A model generated the notes under the pieces. The model worked only from the letters and a program-made list of their open reading frames with translations. It made no database searches and was not told the DNA's origin. Below, in pieces: positions 9,642 through 18,544 of a stretch of 64,000 nt of DNA. This stretch comes from Puniceicoccaceae bacterium (lineage in GTDB: Bacteria; Verrucomicrobiota; Verrucomicrobiia; Opitutales; JAFGAQ01): contig JBEGIR010000044.1 in assembly GCA_040224245.1 (NCBI GenBank), positions 53,358 through 117,357 on the forward strand, in the 5' to 3' direction. Within the stretch, counting starts at the first letter, position 1, and each line of letters starts with the position of its first letter. Both the position numbers and the translations under genes were made by a program.

Positions 9642-10951
9642 GAGGCCATTCCCTCTCCCATGGGAAAACTCAGCTTTACCACAAAACCCTGCCCGGTAGT
9701 GGAATCATTTGAAAATTCCAGGGAACCTCTCCATTGTTCGGCAAAGACGCGGGCAAGGAACAAGCCCAGTCCCATTCCATGCTGCGGTCCTTTGGTGGTA
9801 AAAAACGGCTCCCCCATATTTGCAAGGATCTCAGGTTCAACCCCCGGACCCTGATCCCACACTTCAAAACACAGCATTCCCTTCCATTCCCGCACCCTCA
9901 ACAGCACTTCAGCCCCCGAACGATCCGCATCACAAGCATTTTCAAGCAGAGCCTGCAACACACTGCGGAGCGGACCCACCGGAATCCGCAGTTGGAAGTG
10001 AGCAAGTTCAGGTTCCAGCTCCAATCTGCCGCGACCCTGGGTCCAATCCGCCAATTGAGGTTCCAGTTCCACACTCCATTCTTTCAGCAACACAGGATGC
10101 ACCTGAGTCTCATGCTGCAGGTTTTCGATGTTCAGCCGATCAATGATCGCGCGACACCGCTCCACCTCCGAACGAATGATTCTCAAATCTTCATCCTGAT
10201 CGTTTTGGGACAACTCCGAATGCACCGATTCCATCTCCTTGCTCACCAGTGCTATCGTGCTCAGTGGAGTCGCAAGCTCATGTGCGACACCGGCGGCCAG
10301 GGTTGCCAAGGATCGAAAGCGCTGTTGCACCGCCAGATCAGACTGAGCGCGATAGAGCATCGCATGGCTACGGTTCAACTCCCATTGAATCTTGCCCACA
10401 AACACCGAAATAAACAGGGCTGTGAGCCCAAGCGAAACAACCATTCCCTGAAAATGAAGATCCTGAGAAATGCCCGCACTCAACAATGCACTACTGCTTT
10501 CACAACAGCTTTCCGCCGTCAAATAGAGCCATACAAACCCACACACTGACATGGCCGACAGTGCAAGTGCATAGCGCAATGGCAGCAGCACCGCCGCAAG
10601 TGTTACGTGCAATAAGTAAAACGAGGTGAAGGGGTTGTGTGCCCCACCCGACCAGTTCAGCATGGCCGTTAAAATGAGGGAATCCAAAACCAAAACCGAC
10701 AACACGACCCATCGGGTATGGATCGCGATGGACTCCATCTTCCAATGGATGAATAGATTGGATAACACGGCAAAACCGATACACCCACCAATACCCCACG
10801 CATTGAACTCAATCTGCAGAAAGTGATGCGCGAGCAGTGCGGTCAGGATTTGCCCTATCGAGCCAATCCACCGGGCAAAGAGTAGCCAACGCAGTTTGTG
10901 AACCGTAGCGAGATATTCGGGGTCCGTTTTTTGGCTGAATCCTGCATGCAT
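9638..10951 (-). CDS. regB: RegB/PrrB-type redox sensor histidine kinase
   Basis: This membrane histidine kinase has about six N-terminal hydrophobic helices (about 20-200). It then has an H-box AAGVAHELATPLSTI and an ATPase domain with LENACDAD (N box) and GMGLGLFLARV. Two RegB hallmarks are visible: GGAHNPF at about 102-108, the quinone-binding loop motif, and Cys in EVERCRAI after the H-box, where RegB has its redox-active cysteine. Together they support redox sensing. I prefer the ATG at 10951 to a GTG nine bases further up. The gene overlaps regA by 4 nt. A 160-bp gap separates it from the upstream TonB receptor. Confidence 0.87.
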   Translation of the reverse strand: MHAGFSQKTDPEYLATVHKLRWLLFARWIGSIGQILTALLAHHFLQIEFNAWGIGGCIGFAVLSNLFIHWKMESIAIHTRWVVLSVLVLDSLILTAMLNWSGGAHNPFTSFYLLHVTLAAVLLPLRYALALSAMSVCGFVWLYLTAESCCESSSALLSAGISQDLHFQGMVVSLGLTALFISVFVGKIQWELNRSHAMLYRAQSDLAVQQRFRSLATLAAGVAHELATPLSTIALVSKEMESVHSELSQNDQDEDLRIIRSEVERCRAIIDRLNIENLQHETQVHPVLLKEWSVELEPQLADWTQGRGRLELEPELAHFQLRIPVGPLRSVLQALLENACDADRSGAEVLLRVREWKGMLCFEVWDQGPGVEPEILANMGEPFFTTKGPQHGMGLGLFLARVFAEQWRGSLEFSNDSTTGQGFVVKLSFPMGEGMAS

Positions 10952-11111
10952 CACGCGCACTTTGAAGCATCACACAGCACTCAGCAATCTTTTGCTTTGC
11001 ACAGGAAACGTTGCAAGCAACTCCTCTCATCGCCACGCACCTTCATGCACTCAAGCTTGGTTCAAACCGATTCACTCACCCACAATTTCAGAGTTTTGCC
11101 GATCAACCCAG

Positions 11112-13214
11112 TCAGAACTCCGTGAGCAGGGTCAGGCGAACCGTACGGGGCAGCCCGACCGACAGCAGCCCGTCACTTGCAATACCAGTCTGAATCTCCC
11201 GATCCAGAACGTTCTGGATCTGAAGAGACAGGCGCCAGTCATCGTTAAGTCGGTAACGCACCCCAATGTCCAGTTGCTGCATGGCGTCCAGTTTTCCCAC
11301 TTCTGCCAGGGATTCGTAGCGCGACGACGATGCTCGCCAGGTGAGTGTAGCACTCCAATCCACACGAGCTTCCCAGGTCAGACTCGCCGCAAATGAGTGC
11401 GATGGATTTTGCGCAAAGGCACTGCCCACCAACTCAGCAAAGGCCGAACGCAGGATTTGAGTGTCACTCCACAAATAGGAGAGTGAACTTTTCCAGCTCG
11501 ATCCGAACTCCTGTTCCCACTCAAGCTGCAGGCCCTGGGACCGGGAACGTTCAATCGATTCACGGCGACTGAAACTGCCTCCAGGGGGAATAAAGCCGTA
11601 CTCCGGGTGCGCTCCGGACTCGCGCGTCAGCACGACATTGGCGATCATGGAATGCAGGGAATAACGGTAAAACTGCAGCTGCAAGTGTGTGCTGGGGCGA
11701 GGCTCCCAATGCCAACCCACCTCCCAGCCCCGAAACCGCTCCGGCTCCAGTTGCGCATTGGATTCAGTGATATCGTTGCGCACTCGAAACGGTCGATACA
11801 ACTCATTCAGGGTGGGAATGCGGTAGCCCTGAAACAGTCGCACGTGCAACCATTGCTGCTCCGACATGCGATAGTGCAGACTGCCCGATCCGTTCCAGTG
11901 CTCAAAGGTGCGATCCGGGTAGTCCTGCTGCACCAGAGCTTCACCTGTCGGATGCACAAACTCGTCTCGAAATCCATCTGCAAGCTCGTGCCAGTCCATT
12001 CGCAGCTGAAGGTTCCAGCTCAGTCGTTCCCCCAGGGATTCTTCATAATCCGCAAACAGGGAAAGTGTCTCCTGACTACCTCCAGCACGCCGCAAGCGGG
12101 TAAATGCATCACCCAGGTTGCGGAAGTATTCATTGACCTCGCCATCGATCCAGCGGCCCTCCGCTCCGACTTGAAGTGAGCGACTGGGGCTGGAGTGCAA
12201 TTGCCAGAGCGCATTCCAGCCCAGCGACCGGGCTGGTACATCAAACTGGTGCAACGCAGGGATCTCGCTGTTGCGGTCCGCAGCAACCGAGCTGAATACG
12301 TTGTCAAATGCAAGATCCTGCAGATACCCCCGCACCTGCAGCCATTGGTCTTGTGCAAATGCACGATGCAACACCGCTCCCACTAGCCAGCTTTCGGTAT
12401 GATTGCGATTGAGTGGCGTTCCGTTTCGCCGTGTTTCTTCATGAAAATCCACACTGAGTGCTGCTTTCCAATCGGAAGCGGCACGCCACTCAACCCGTGT
12501 CCGGTACGAATTGGCGCTTACCCCCGCCCGTTGATCCACCGCCCCACGATCCCGCGAACGCAGCGTGTAGAATCCTTGATTCTCGTAGTGCTGAAGACCT
12601 GCAGAAACGGCGAACGCATCAGTTGCTCTCCATGGCAAAAAAAGGGAAATCCGATGCGCATCGGGGTTTCCAGCCTCAAGCTCGAGCGAAGCAACAGAAT
12701 CGAATGCGGACTTGGAACGAAGCAGCACAGCCCCGCCAGCACTGAAATTCCCCCAGTGGCTTGCCGTCCCCGCATGGTTCATGCGAACTTCCTGCAATGC
12801 GTTCATTTGAAAGCGCGCCCAATGAATCCAACCGCCAAAGTCGTCGTTCACCGGAATCCCGTCCAGTAACAACAGGGCGCGGGAGGTTGCGTTGGTGCCA
12901 ACCGGGCGCAATTGCATGCCCTGCGAGGTGGGGTGCGCAATCGCACCGCCCAGGTTTCGCCAGGTTGCAAAATCCACGCGGGAGCGCAGCAAATCGTCCA
13001 GTAAGGCAGGAGTTTGTTCTTCGATTTGGTTCGCGGAAAAAAGGGTGCCGTCAAAGTCGCTGTGAACCTGCGCAGCATTTCCGTGTTCGCCCGACACGAT
13101 AACGGCGGGCAGGTCAAGAATCGATTGGGCCGAAAGCAATCCCGACAGACACGCCAACAGACACAATGCCGCACTGAGCTTCAGATGGTGGAGAGCTGAC
13201 ATCGCGTGAGTCAT
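11112..13214 (-). CDS. TonB-dependent outer-membrane receptor, substrate unknown
   Basis: This roughly 700-residue receptor has a signal peptide (hydrophobic LSAALCLLACLSGLLSAQS). The plug starts at LDLPAVIVSGEHG with a TonB-box-like segment and contains the LLLLDGIPVNDDFGG and GNFSAGGAVLLRSKS motifs. A barrel follows with the IPTLNELYRPF strand motif typical of siderophore/cobalamin receptors, and the protein ends in a C-terminal aromatic (LTLLTEF). The start is uncertain. ATGs at 13244, 13214 and 13202 are in frame, and I choose 13214 because AGG precedes it and the signal peptide follows. No riboswitch is visible upstream, so I cannot name the ligand. It shares strand with regBA. Confidence 0.85.
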   Translation of the reverse strand: MTHAMSALHHLKLSAALCLLACLSGLLSAQSILDLPAVIVSGEHGNAAQVHSDFDGTLFSANQIEEQTPALLDDLLRSRVDFATWRNLGGAIAHPTSQGMQLRPVGTNATSRALLLLDGIPVNDDFGGWIHWARFQMNALQEVRMNHAGTASHWGNFSAGGAVLLRSKSAFDSVASLELEAGNPDAHRISLFLPWRATDAFAVSAGLQHYENQGFYTLRSRDRGAVDQRAGVSANSYRTRVEWRAASDWKAALSVDFHEETRRNGTPLNRNHTESWLVGAVLHRAFAQDQWLQVRGYLQDLAFDNVFSSVAADRNSEIPALHQFDVPARSLGWNALWQLHSSPSRSLQVGAEGRWIDGEVNEYFRNLGDAFTRLRRAGGSQETLSLFADYEESLGERLSWNLQLRMDWHELADGFRDEFVHPTGEALVQQDYPDRTFEHWNGSGSLHYRMSEQQWLHVRLFQGYRIPTLNELYRPFRVRNDITESNAQLEPERFRGWEVGWHWEPRPSTHLQLQFYRYSLHSMIANVVLTRESGAHPEYGFIPPGGSFSRRESIERSRSQGLQLEWEQEFGSSWKSSLSYLWSDTQILRSAFAELVGSAFAQNPSHSFAASLTWEARVDWSATLTWRASSSRYESLAEVGKLDAMQQLDIGVRYRLNDDWRLSLQIQNVLDREIQTGIASDGLLSVGLPRTVRLTLLTEF

Positions 13215-13549
13215 GCCTGTGCAGCGAATGAATGAAAACATCATGGGGTCAGATCCATAGTCGGATTTGAATTTGATTCAATGGTAGTTGCTGGATTTTA
13301 CACGAGCTGGAAGCTCCCGCTACAATCTGTTTCAGAACGCGAGCTGGAAGCTCCCGCTACGCTTTCCATCATATCGAGCTGATCTCACTACGGCTTGCGA
13401 CGAACCTCATGCTTCGACTTCCAACTCCGTCGTCTGGATAATGCATTATAAAAGGAAACTTGCCTGAATGCCACCCCTTGCACATGGCTTGTATGGGCAT
13501 GGCACGGATCACACCACCCTCTGTGCACTTCTTTTCCAACATTCCCTGC
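13215..13549. other. Spacer with two REP copies and divergent promoters
   Basis: This is the divergent spacer between the TonB receptor and the RecO-like gene. It holds two minus-orientation GTAG-type REP copies at 13302-13323 and 13338-13360, and a decayed third copy at about 13375-13397. I see nothing else that I can support, and no riboswitch signature. Confidence 0.5.
13302..13360 (-). repeat. Two REP-like copies (GTAGCGGGAGCTTCCAGCTCG type)
   Basis: There are two copies about 36 bp apart. Read on the minus strand each begins GTAGCGG and folds as GAGCT-TCC-AGCTC, with flanking C/G pairs. The same element recurs near 28.2, 52.9, 57.0 and 60.6 kb. The GTAG head plus hairpin is the architecture of RAYT-associated REP elements. 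Confidence 0.8.
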
Positions 13550-14152
13550 ATGCATCATCTGAAACAGTGCATTGTAATCGGTATCGAATCCGGTTCTGAA
13601 CCGTTTCTACGGGTTCACCTCTTCTCCAAATCCGATGGCTGCGAGATGGTGCTCAAACGGAAAAGCAACAAACGAACCGGTGTGCAGCATCTCGACCTGT
13701 TTCAAAGTGTTGAGGTCGTGATCGAGCAGAAGCAGGAAGGTTCCGTCGGATTCCTCAAAGAAACCCACCTGATGCACGAGCGCTCCCACATCGGCAAACA
13801 CTACGCAGCTTTTGAATGCGCTTCCCGTTTCTGCCGTGCCGTGCATCTCAATGCCCGGCACATGGGCAACCCCGAAAGCATTTTTTCCCTGCTGCAAACC
13901 GCACTCGATGCATGGAACACGAAGTCCAATGCCCACGCCACCCTGCTCAAGGCACTCTACCGTCTCGCTTCAGAAGAGGGGTTTCCCGTGCGCCAACGCT
14001 GGATGGCAAACCTTCGCCCTGCAGACCGGGAAGCGCTTCAGCGCATCCTGACTCAACCACTGGAGCAGCTGGACGACCTCAACCTTGCCGCAAAAGTGCT
14101 CGCCGAACTTCTGGTGCATTGGTTAACTCACCACCAGGATTTTTTATTCTAG
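13550..14152 (+). CDS. RecO-like DNA repair protein (tentative)
   Basis: This 200-residue protein starts at the ATG MHHLKQC. It begins with a short beta-rich segment (about 1-75: IVIGIESGSEPFLRVHLFSK and VQHLDLFQSVEVVIE) that could be an OB fold. A helical domain follows with ESIFSLLQTALDAW and LLKALYRLASEEGFPV, which resembles the RecO pattern of a helical core ending in a 'GF.P' turn. The zinc cysteines of many RecO proteins are absent. RecO loads RecA on SSB-coated DNA. Resemblance is by pattern only, so this could instead be an unrelated conserved protein. It precedes the next gene by 21 bp in the same direction. Confidence 0.5.
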   Translation: MHHLKQCIVIGIESGSEPFLRVHLFSKSDGCEMVLKRKSNKRTGVQHLDLFQSVEVVIEQKQEGSVGFLKETHLMHERSHIGKHYAAFECASRFCRAVHLNARHMGNPESIFSLLQTALDAWNTKSNAHATLLKALYRLASEEGFPVRQRWMANLRPADREALQRILTQPLEQLDDLNLAAKVLAELLVHWLTHHQDFLF

Positions 14153-14173
14153 CTCCATCCGAGCCATTCCACC

Positions 14174-15307
14174 ATGAACGAATTCACACCGATTCAGCCG
14201 CAGCCTTCCGGTTCCGAAGGGACACTTCGCAAGTCCCAACACCTCCTGGCGACCAAAAAAAAGCCCATTTTTCCGGTGAAGGGTGAACTGCGCGACTACT
14301 TGACGGAATTCAACCGCGAACTCGAGCTTCCCATCACCTACAAGCAACTGCTGCGCTTCCGCAACTCGGTACCCTGCTACAACCTCGATGGCGAAGACAC
14401 GCTGTGGGAAACCGTCGGTTATGAAATTCATGAGATGGAGGAGATCAATGAAGGACTCCGTCGCATCTACGCCCTGCTCAAAACGGACGGGCAGATGGAC
14501 ATCGTGCAGCACCTCTATGTGGATCGCATCGACTTCTGCACATTCGGAAATTCCAACCCCTTCCGCATCCGCATCGTCAACTCCCAAAACGACAATGCCG
14601 ACTACTTTTACGTCAAAAGCGCTGATGCATCGCGCGTCTATGGACTCGAGCTGGAGCACCTGCTCTCACCCAACCGCATGCACTACCTCACCCATGGCAC
14701 GACCCTGGTCGAAGAGCACGTGGTCGGCATTCCCGGCGATATTTTTATCGCCAACTGGCTGCAGCGTTCCGAGATCAATCCCGTGCGCATGGCCAAAGAG
14801 TTGATCAAATTCAACGAGCGCTGTTTCATCCGCTTGCTCGGCGACATGCGTTCCTACAATTTTGTCGTGGACATCACTCCTGATATTGAGGGGTTCCAGA
14901 TCCGCATCCGCTGCATGGATTTTGATCAGCAGTCCTACAGTGGACGGAAAAATTTCTATTTTCCTCAGTATTTTAAGGAAAACCAGGCACTTGCGCTCTA
15001 CTGCCTCAAACACCTGACAACCGAGTCGATCTACCAGTATCAGCTCGAGGAACACGCTTTGATGGTGCGGCGCATCCACCTCTCCCGCCATCGGCTCGTT
15101 CGCCTCATTCACGCCATGGAAAACGACACCGTTTCCACGCGGGAAAAGGTCGTGCAGCTGCGTACGGCTCTGGCTGAACACCACGGATACGACGAGTTTC
15201 TCCAGTGCGAAAACATGGGCCAGATCCTGCACACCAGTCTGCGCGTCATGACAGAACGCACACCCAAACCCGGCGATTGGGCCAACGATCCCAAGAGTCT
15301 GCTCTAA
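14174..15307 (+). CDS. Uncharacterised protein with a kinase-like catalytic signature
   Basis: I do not recognise this 377-residue protein as a named family. The residue order recalls the protein kinase/APH fold. There is a glycine-turn strand TFGNSNPFRIRI (about 123-134), a lysine in a strand (K148 in YFYVKSADA) and acidic residues in the next helix (E159/E161). D224-MRSY-N229 follows, with the D+5 Asn spacing of the kinase catalytic loop, and then MDFD at 248-251 where kinases have DFG. The His of HRD is replaced by Gly (LLGDMRSYN). There are no membrane segments. It lies 21 bp after the RecO-like gene. A kinase-like or pseudokinase fold is inference and must be tested structurally. Confidence 0.55.
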   Translation: MNEFTPIQPQPSGSEGTLRKSQHLLATKKKPIFPVKGELRDYLTEFNRELELPITYKQLLRFRNSVPCYNLDGEDTLWETVGYEIHEMEEINEGLRRIYALLKTDGQMDIVQHLYVDRIDFCTFGNSNPFRIRIVNSQNDNADYFYVKSADASRVYGLELEHLLSPNRMHYLTHGTTLVEEHVVGIPGDIFIANWLQRSEINPVRMAKELIKFNERCFIRLLGDMRSYNFVVDITPDIEGFQIRIRCMDFDQQSYSGRKNFYFPQYFKENQALALYCLKHLTTESIYQYQLEEHALMVRRIHLSRHRLVRLIHAMENDTVSTREKVVQLRTALAEHHGYDEFLQCENMGQILHTSLRVMTERTPKPGDWANDPKSLL

Positions 15308-15874
15308 ACGACTCTCCTGAACTTACGACCTTCTCAACCCGTAGGGCCTCCGCTTGCCGGAGGCCGCCCCAACGTTCGAAACCCCATAAACTCGCACATC
15401 CCACGCAAACGCTCGGAATTTTCACAAATTCCGCTACGAAGCAACAGTTGCGGACGCCTTCCGTAGGGCCTCCGCTTGCCGGAGGCCGCCCCAACGTTCA
15501 AAACCTCAAAAACCCGCACTTCCCGCGCAAACGCTCGGAATTTTCACAAATTCCGCTATCGAAGCAACAGTTGCGGACGCCTTCCGTAGGGCCTCCGCTC
15601 GCCGGAGGCCGCCCCAACGTTCGAAACCCCATAAACTCGCACTTCCCACGCAAATGCTCGGAATTTTCACAAATTCCCCTATCGAAGCAACAGCTGCGCA
15701 CACCTCACCCGTAGGGCCTCCGCTTGTCGGAGGCCGCCCCAACGTTCGAAAAACCAGAGACTTACAAGACTGGTGCGGCCTGCGATGAACGCAGGCCCTA
15801 CGTCCCAACTCGATTCCCGTTTTTAAGTTCGCCGATTCCTCCGAATTGAACACAACGGAAGAAGCCACCGCTTC
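15308..15874. other. Gene-free stretch filled by a long-unit REP array
   Basis: Between the kinase-like gene and the helicase gene the sequence is almost entirely the repeat array at 15341-15803. The apparent reading frames through it are by-products of a unit length close to a multiple of three. No gene is supported here. Confidence 0.6.
15341..15803 (+). repeat. Tandem array of about four ~123-bp compound REP units
   Basis: Units begin at about 15341, 15463, 15586 and 15711. Each opens GTAGGGCCTCCGCTTGCCGG with a strong hairpin (GGCCTCCG / CGGAGGCC). It continues through a conserved linker (CCCCAACGTTCGAAAC) and then carries a second, opposite hairpin GGAATTTTCACAAATTCC that ends CCGCTA. 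The last unit is cut short and followed by a minus-strand hairpin GTAGGGCCTGCG-TTCAT-CGCAGGCC at about 15777-15801. So each unit holds two GTAG-headed hairpins in opposite orientation, the arrangement called a BIME in REP biology. A further copy lies beyond the helicase gene at 18250-18404. Confidence 0.85.
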
Positions 15875-18190
15875 ATGCAAATCGACTACACAAAACGCCT
15901 CCTGCGCATCGGCATTCGCAACTTCGTCTCCTTCGCGCAGAGCAGTTATCCGGCGACGCCACTGCAAAACCTCGGAAACTGGCGCACCGCGCTGGGACAA
16001 CAGTGGCATCAGCAGCTCTGGCAGGAAACTGCCCGGCAATATGGCGAACAGGCACGCGCTGAGGTGAGTCTCGAAGGGCAAATCATGCATGCCGGATGGA
16101 CTTTTCAACTGTCTGGGCGCATCGATCAGCTCATTCAGGAGTCCGACCATTTGTTACTGCGCGAAATCAAAACCACCCAGCACCTGCTTCCCATCCCTCT
16201 CGAAACCTTGCGCGAACGCTATTCCGATTACCTCGAACAACTTGCATGCTACGAGTTGCTACTGCCCGAATGCATGCCAGCGCCAACCCTTCCCATCGAA
16301 GCCGAGTTGCTGCTGCTGCACATCGACACAGGGATTCGACAGTCTGTTCAACTGCCCGAACCACCCGAATTGATACTCAAACTCCGACTCGACACCTGGG
16401 TGGATTTTCTTGAGGGTCAGCGTCTGGCGGACGAACGCATCCGCCACCTGATCGTGCCGCAGGCGTTTGCTCAGTTTCGCGATGATCAAATACCGATCCG
16501 TGAACAATTGTTCGCTTGCCTATCTTCCAACTCTACCCCAACAGCACCCGCAGCCAAGCGTCGCATCACACTCGAAGCCGCTACCGGATTTGGCAAAACC
16601 AGCATCGCGATCGAGTGGGCGTTGCAGGCACTGCAACAGCAACAGGTCAACCGTGTGATTTACCTGACGGGAAAAAATACCGGACAACAACAGGTGGTTC
16701 AGGAACTGAATCGTTTCCAATCCGACAGTCCGGGTCTTCGGTTTTTTCAACTGCGAAACCAGGTGGAACACCACCGCATCTGTCCACACCCGGTTTGTCC
16801 CTGTCAGAATCGCACAACTGACGAACATCCCGCTTTGCTCAGTTACCTGCCCTTCCCAAGAGTGGAAGAACTGCTGCGTGGAGGGTCCCCCGACATGGAA
16901 TCCATCGGACTCTGTGCGAGCAGTTATCAGATATGTCCGCGCCTGGTCTCCCAAAGTGCCCTGGCACAGAGCGAATTCTGGATCGCAGACTACAACTATC
17001 TCTTCGCCCCCAGCGCACGCAATCTGCTGGAGAGTCTCCCCGGATTTGATCCCACTCGCACGCTGCTCATCATTGACGAAGCGCACAATCTGCACGAGCG
17101 AACCTGTGCCAATTTTTCAGTGCAGATTTCCAGTTATCGCTGCCAACAAATCGCAACCGCGTTGAACGATCTTCGTTCGCCGCGATCTTTTCCAGCTGCC
17201 CTCAACGCACTCGCCCGCTTCGTGGATGGTTTGAGCGATGATCAAACTCTCGATACCACCCAGCGCTACCATTTGCTCGACCTACTCGAATCCGTGCACC
17301 GTCACCTGTGCGACCACGGCCGCTGGGTTGCAAACCTGCCTGAGCTGCTGTGGGAACCGATTTGGCAGCTCGAACTGGCCTGGCAATCCCTCCACAACGA
17401 GCAACTCGAACTGCTTCCCTGGTCATCGCGTCACGGTTCCCTCAATCTCAGCTGCATCAATGCCTCCGCAATTTTACGATCAACGCTCGAAACGGTTCCC
17501 GTCATACTGTTCATGACAGCCACCTTTCCACCCATGCAGGTCTTTGCCCAGGAACTCGGATGGCAGGAACAGGATTTGCATCGTCTTCACGCTGCAAGTG
17601 AATGGCGCAATGCGTGTTATCAGGTGGCAATTGATACCCGTGTGAACACCTCCTACCGCAAGCGGGAAGGTCACTACCACTGCACCGCGCAAACTCTCGA
17701 ACAGTATGCCCGCTCGTCGCTCGGTCCTGTGATCTGCTTCTTTCCTTCCTACCGCTACGCTGAGGCCATTGCCCGCTACCTGGAAGTCATCGCTCCCGAA
17801 CTGCGTGTCTTTGCGCTGGAACCCGGACTTTCCGGAGACGATTTGTTCGAACACATCGACCGTGCCCTCCCACAACATGACATCCTCTGTCTGCCACTTG
17901 GCAGCAGCCTGAGCGAGGGCATTGACCTGCTCGGAGGGCGCGTGGAGAATGTGATGGTCGTCTCACCCGCTCTGCCGGAATTCAACCCGGTACAGGAGGC
18001 CCGTGCAAACGCCAACACAGACGCAAGGCAGGGATTTCGCAACGCCTACCAGATTCCCGGCATGACCAAGGTCAATCAGGCACTGGGTAGGCTTGTACGT
18101 TCTCCCGAACACCGGGCGCGCGTGCTGCTGCACTGCGAGCGCTTTGCACAAGCCGACTTCCGCACACTGCTCGCCCGGGAGTATCAGTAA
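15875..18190 (+). CDS. PD-(D/E)XK nuclease fused to XPD/DinG-type iron-sulfur DNA helicase
   Basis: This 771-residue protein has an N-terminal RecB/Cas4-like nuclease domain: D84 in SGRIDQLI, E97 and K99 in LLREIKTTQ, and the QxxxY motif at 122-126 (QLACY). A superfamily 2 helicase follows, with Walker A EAATGFGKTS (about 234-243), four-plus cysteines for a 4Fe-4S cluster (C303, C308, C310, C347, C354) and DEAH at 401-404. Late motifs SLSEGIDLLGG and QALGRLVRS complete it. Expected activity is 5'-3' DNA unwinding plus ssDNA cleavage in repair. It stands alone, bracketed on both sides by the same compound repeat. The substrate is unknown. Confidence 0.88.
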   Translation: MQIDYTKRLLRIGIRNFVSFAQSSYPATPLQNLGNWRTALGQQWHQQLWQETARQYGEQARAEVSLEGQIMHAGWTFQLSGRIDQLIQESDHLLLREIKTTQHLLPIPLETLRERYSDYLEQLACYELLLPECMPAPTLPIEAELLLLHIDTGIRQSVQLPEPPELILKLRLDTWVDFLEGQRLADERIRHLIVPQAFAQFRDDQIPIREQLFACLSSNSTPTAPAAKRRITLEAATGFGKTSIAIEWALQALQQQQVNRVIYLTGKNTGQQQVVQELNRFQSDSPGLRFFQLRNQVEHHRICPHPVCPCQNRTTDEHPALLSYLPFPRVEELLRGGSPDMESIGLCASSYQICPRLVSQSALAQSEFWIADYNYLFAPSARNLLESLPGFDPTRTLLIIDEAHNLHERTCANFSVQISSYRCQQIATALNDLRSPRSFPAALNALARFVDGLSDDQTLDTTQRYHLLDLLESVHRHLCDHGRWVANLPELLWEPIWQLELAWQSLHNEQLELLPWSSRHGSLNLSCINASAILRSTLETVPVILFMTATFPPMQVFAQELGWQEQDLHRLHAASEWRNACYQVAIDTRVNTSYRKREGHYHCTAQTLEQYARSSLGPVICFFPSYRYAEAIARYLEVIAPELRVFALEPGLSGDDLFEHIDRALPQHDILCLPLGSSLSEGIDLLGGRVENVMVVSPALPEFNPVQEARANANTDARQGFRNAYQIPGMTKVNQALGRLVRSPEHRARVLLHCERFAQADFRTLLAREYQ

Positions 18191-18249
18191 GCTACCGTGC
18201 TGCGCAACGACCGGGATCTGCAGCACTGGCTTGTGAGGGAGTGGTAGCG

Positions 18250-18404
18250 CGTTGATAGTCGAAATTTTCACAAATTCCGCTACGAAGCAACAGTTGCGGA
18301 CGCCTTCCGTAGGGCCTCCGCTCGCCGGAGGCCGCCTCAACGTTCGAAACCGCATAAACTCGCACTTCCCGCGCGAACGCTCGAAATTTTCACAAATTCC
18401 GCTC
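18250..18404 (+). repeat. Single compound REP unit downstream of the helicase gene
   Basis: This is the same unit as in the 15341-15803 array and in the same orientation. It carries a GAAATTTTCACAAATTCCGC hairpin, the linker GAAGCAACAGTTGCGGACGC, GTAGGGCCTCCGCTCGCCGG and a second AAATTTTCACAAATT hairpin. It forms a direct repeat with the upstream array across the helicase gene. Confidence 0.85.
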
Positions 18405-18471
18405 CAAAGAAGAGTGGGAATGTTGATCTGATGATGTTGGAACTCAGCCGAAGGCTTCCAGGAGATCAAAA

Positions 18472-18497
18472 AAACCCCGCTCGGGTGAGCGGGGTTT
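18472..18497 (-). terminator. Rho-independent terminator of the long TonB receptor gene
   Basis: AAACCCCGCTC / GAGCGGGGTTT form an 11-bp perfect stem with a 4-nt loop. On the minus strand it is followed by a run of seven T. It lies about 48 bp after the stop of the minus-strand receptor gene and may also stop plus-strand transcripts. Confidence 0.9.
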
Positions 18498-18544
18498 ATG
18501 GAATCAACTGGCAAAACTTAGCAATGCCAAAATCAATTCGTCGA

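Larger units (their letters stand above)
18191..18544. other. Convergent spacer between helicase and TonB receptor
   Basis: This spacer contains the REP unit at 18250-18404 and the strong terminator at 18472-18497. I find no gene here. Confidence 0.6.

Noticed and set aside
13244..13460. Cobalamin riboswitch upstream of the second TonB receptor
   Set aside because: I looked for the B12-box and saw only REP hairpins, so the receptor ligand is left open.
15205..15714. Long open frame through the repeat array
   Set aside because: The repeat unit length is close to a multiple of three and GC-rich hairpins lack stops, so open frames persist by chance. The translated repeats have no protein-like conservation.
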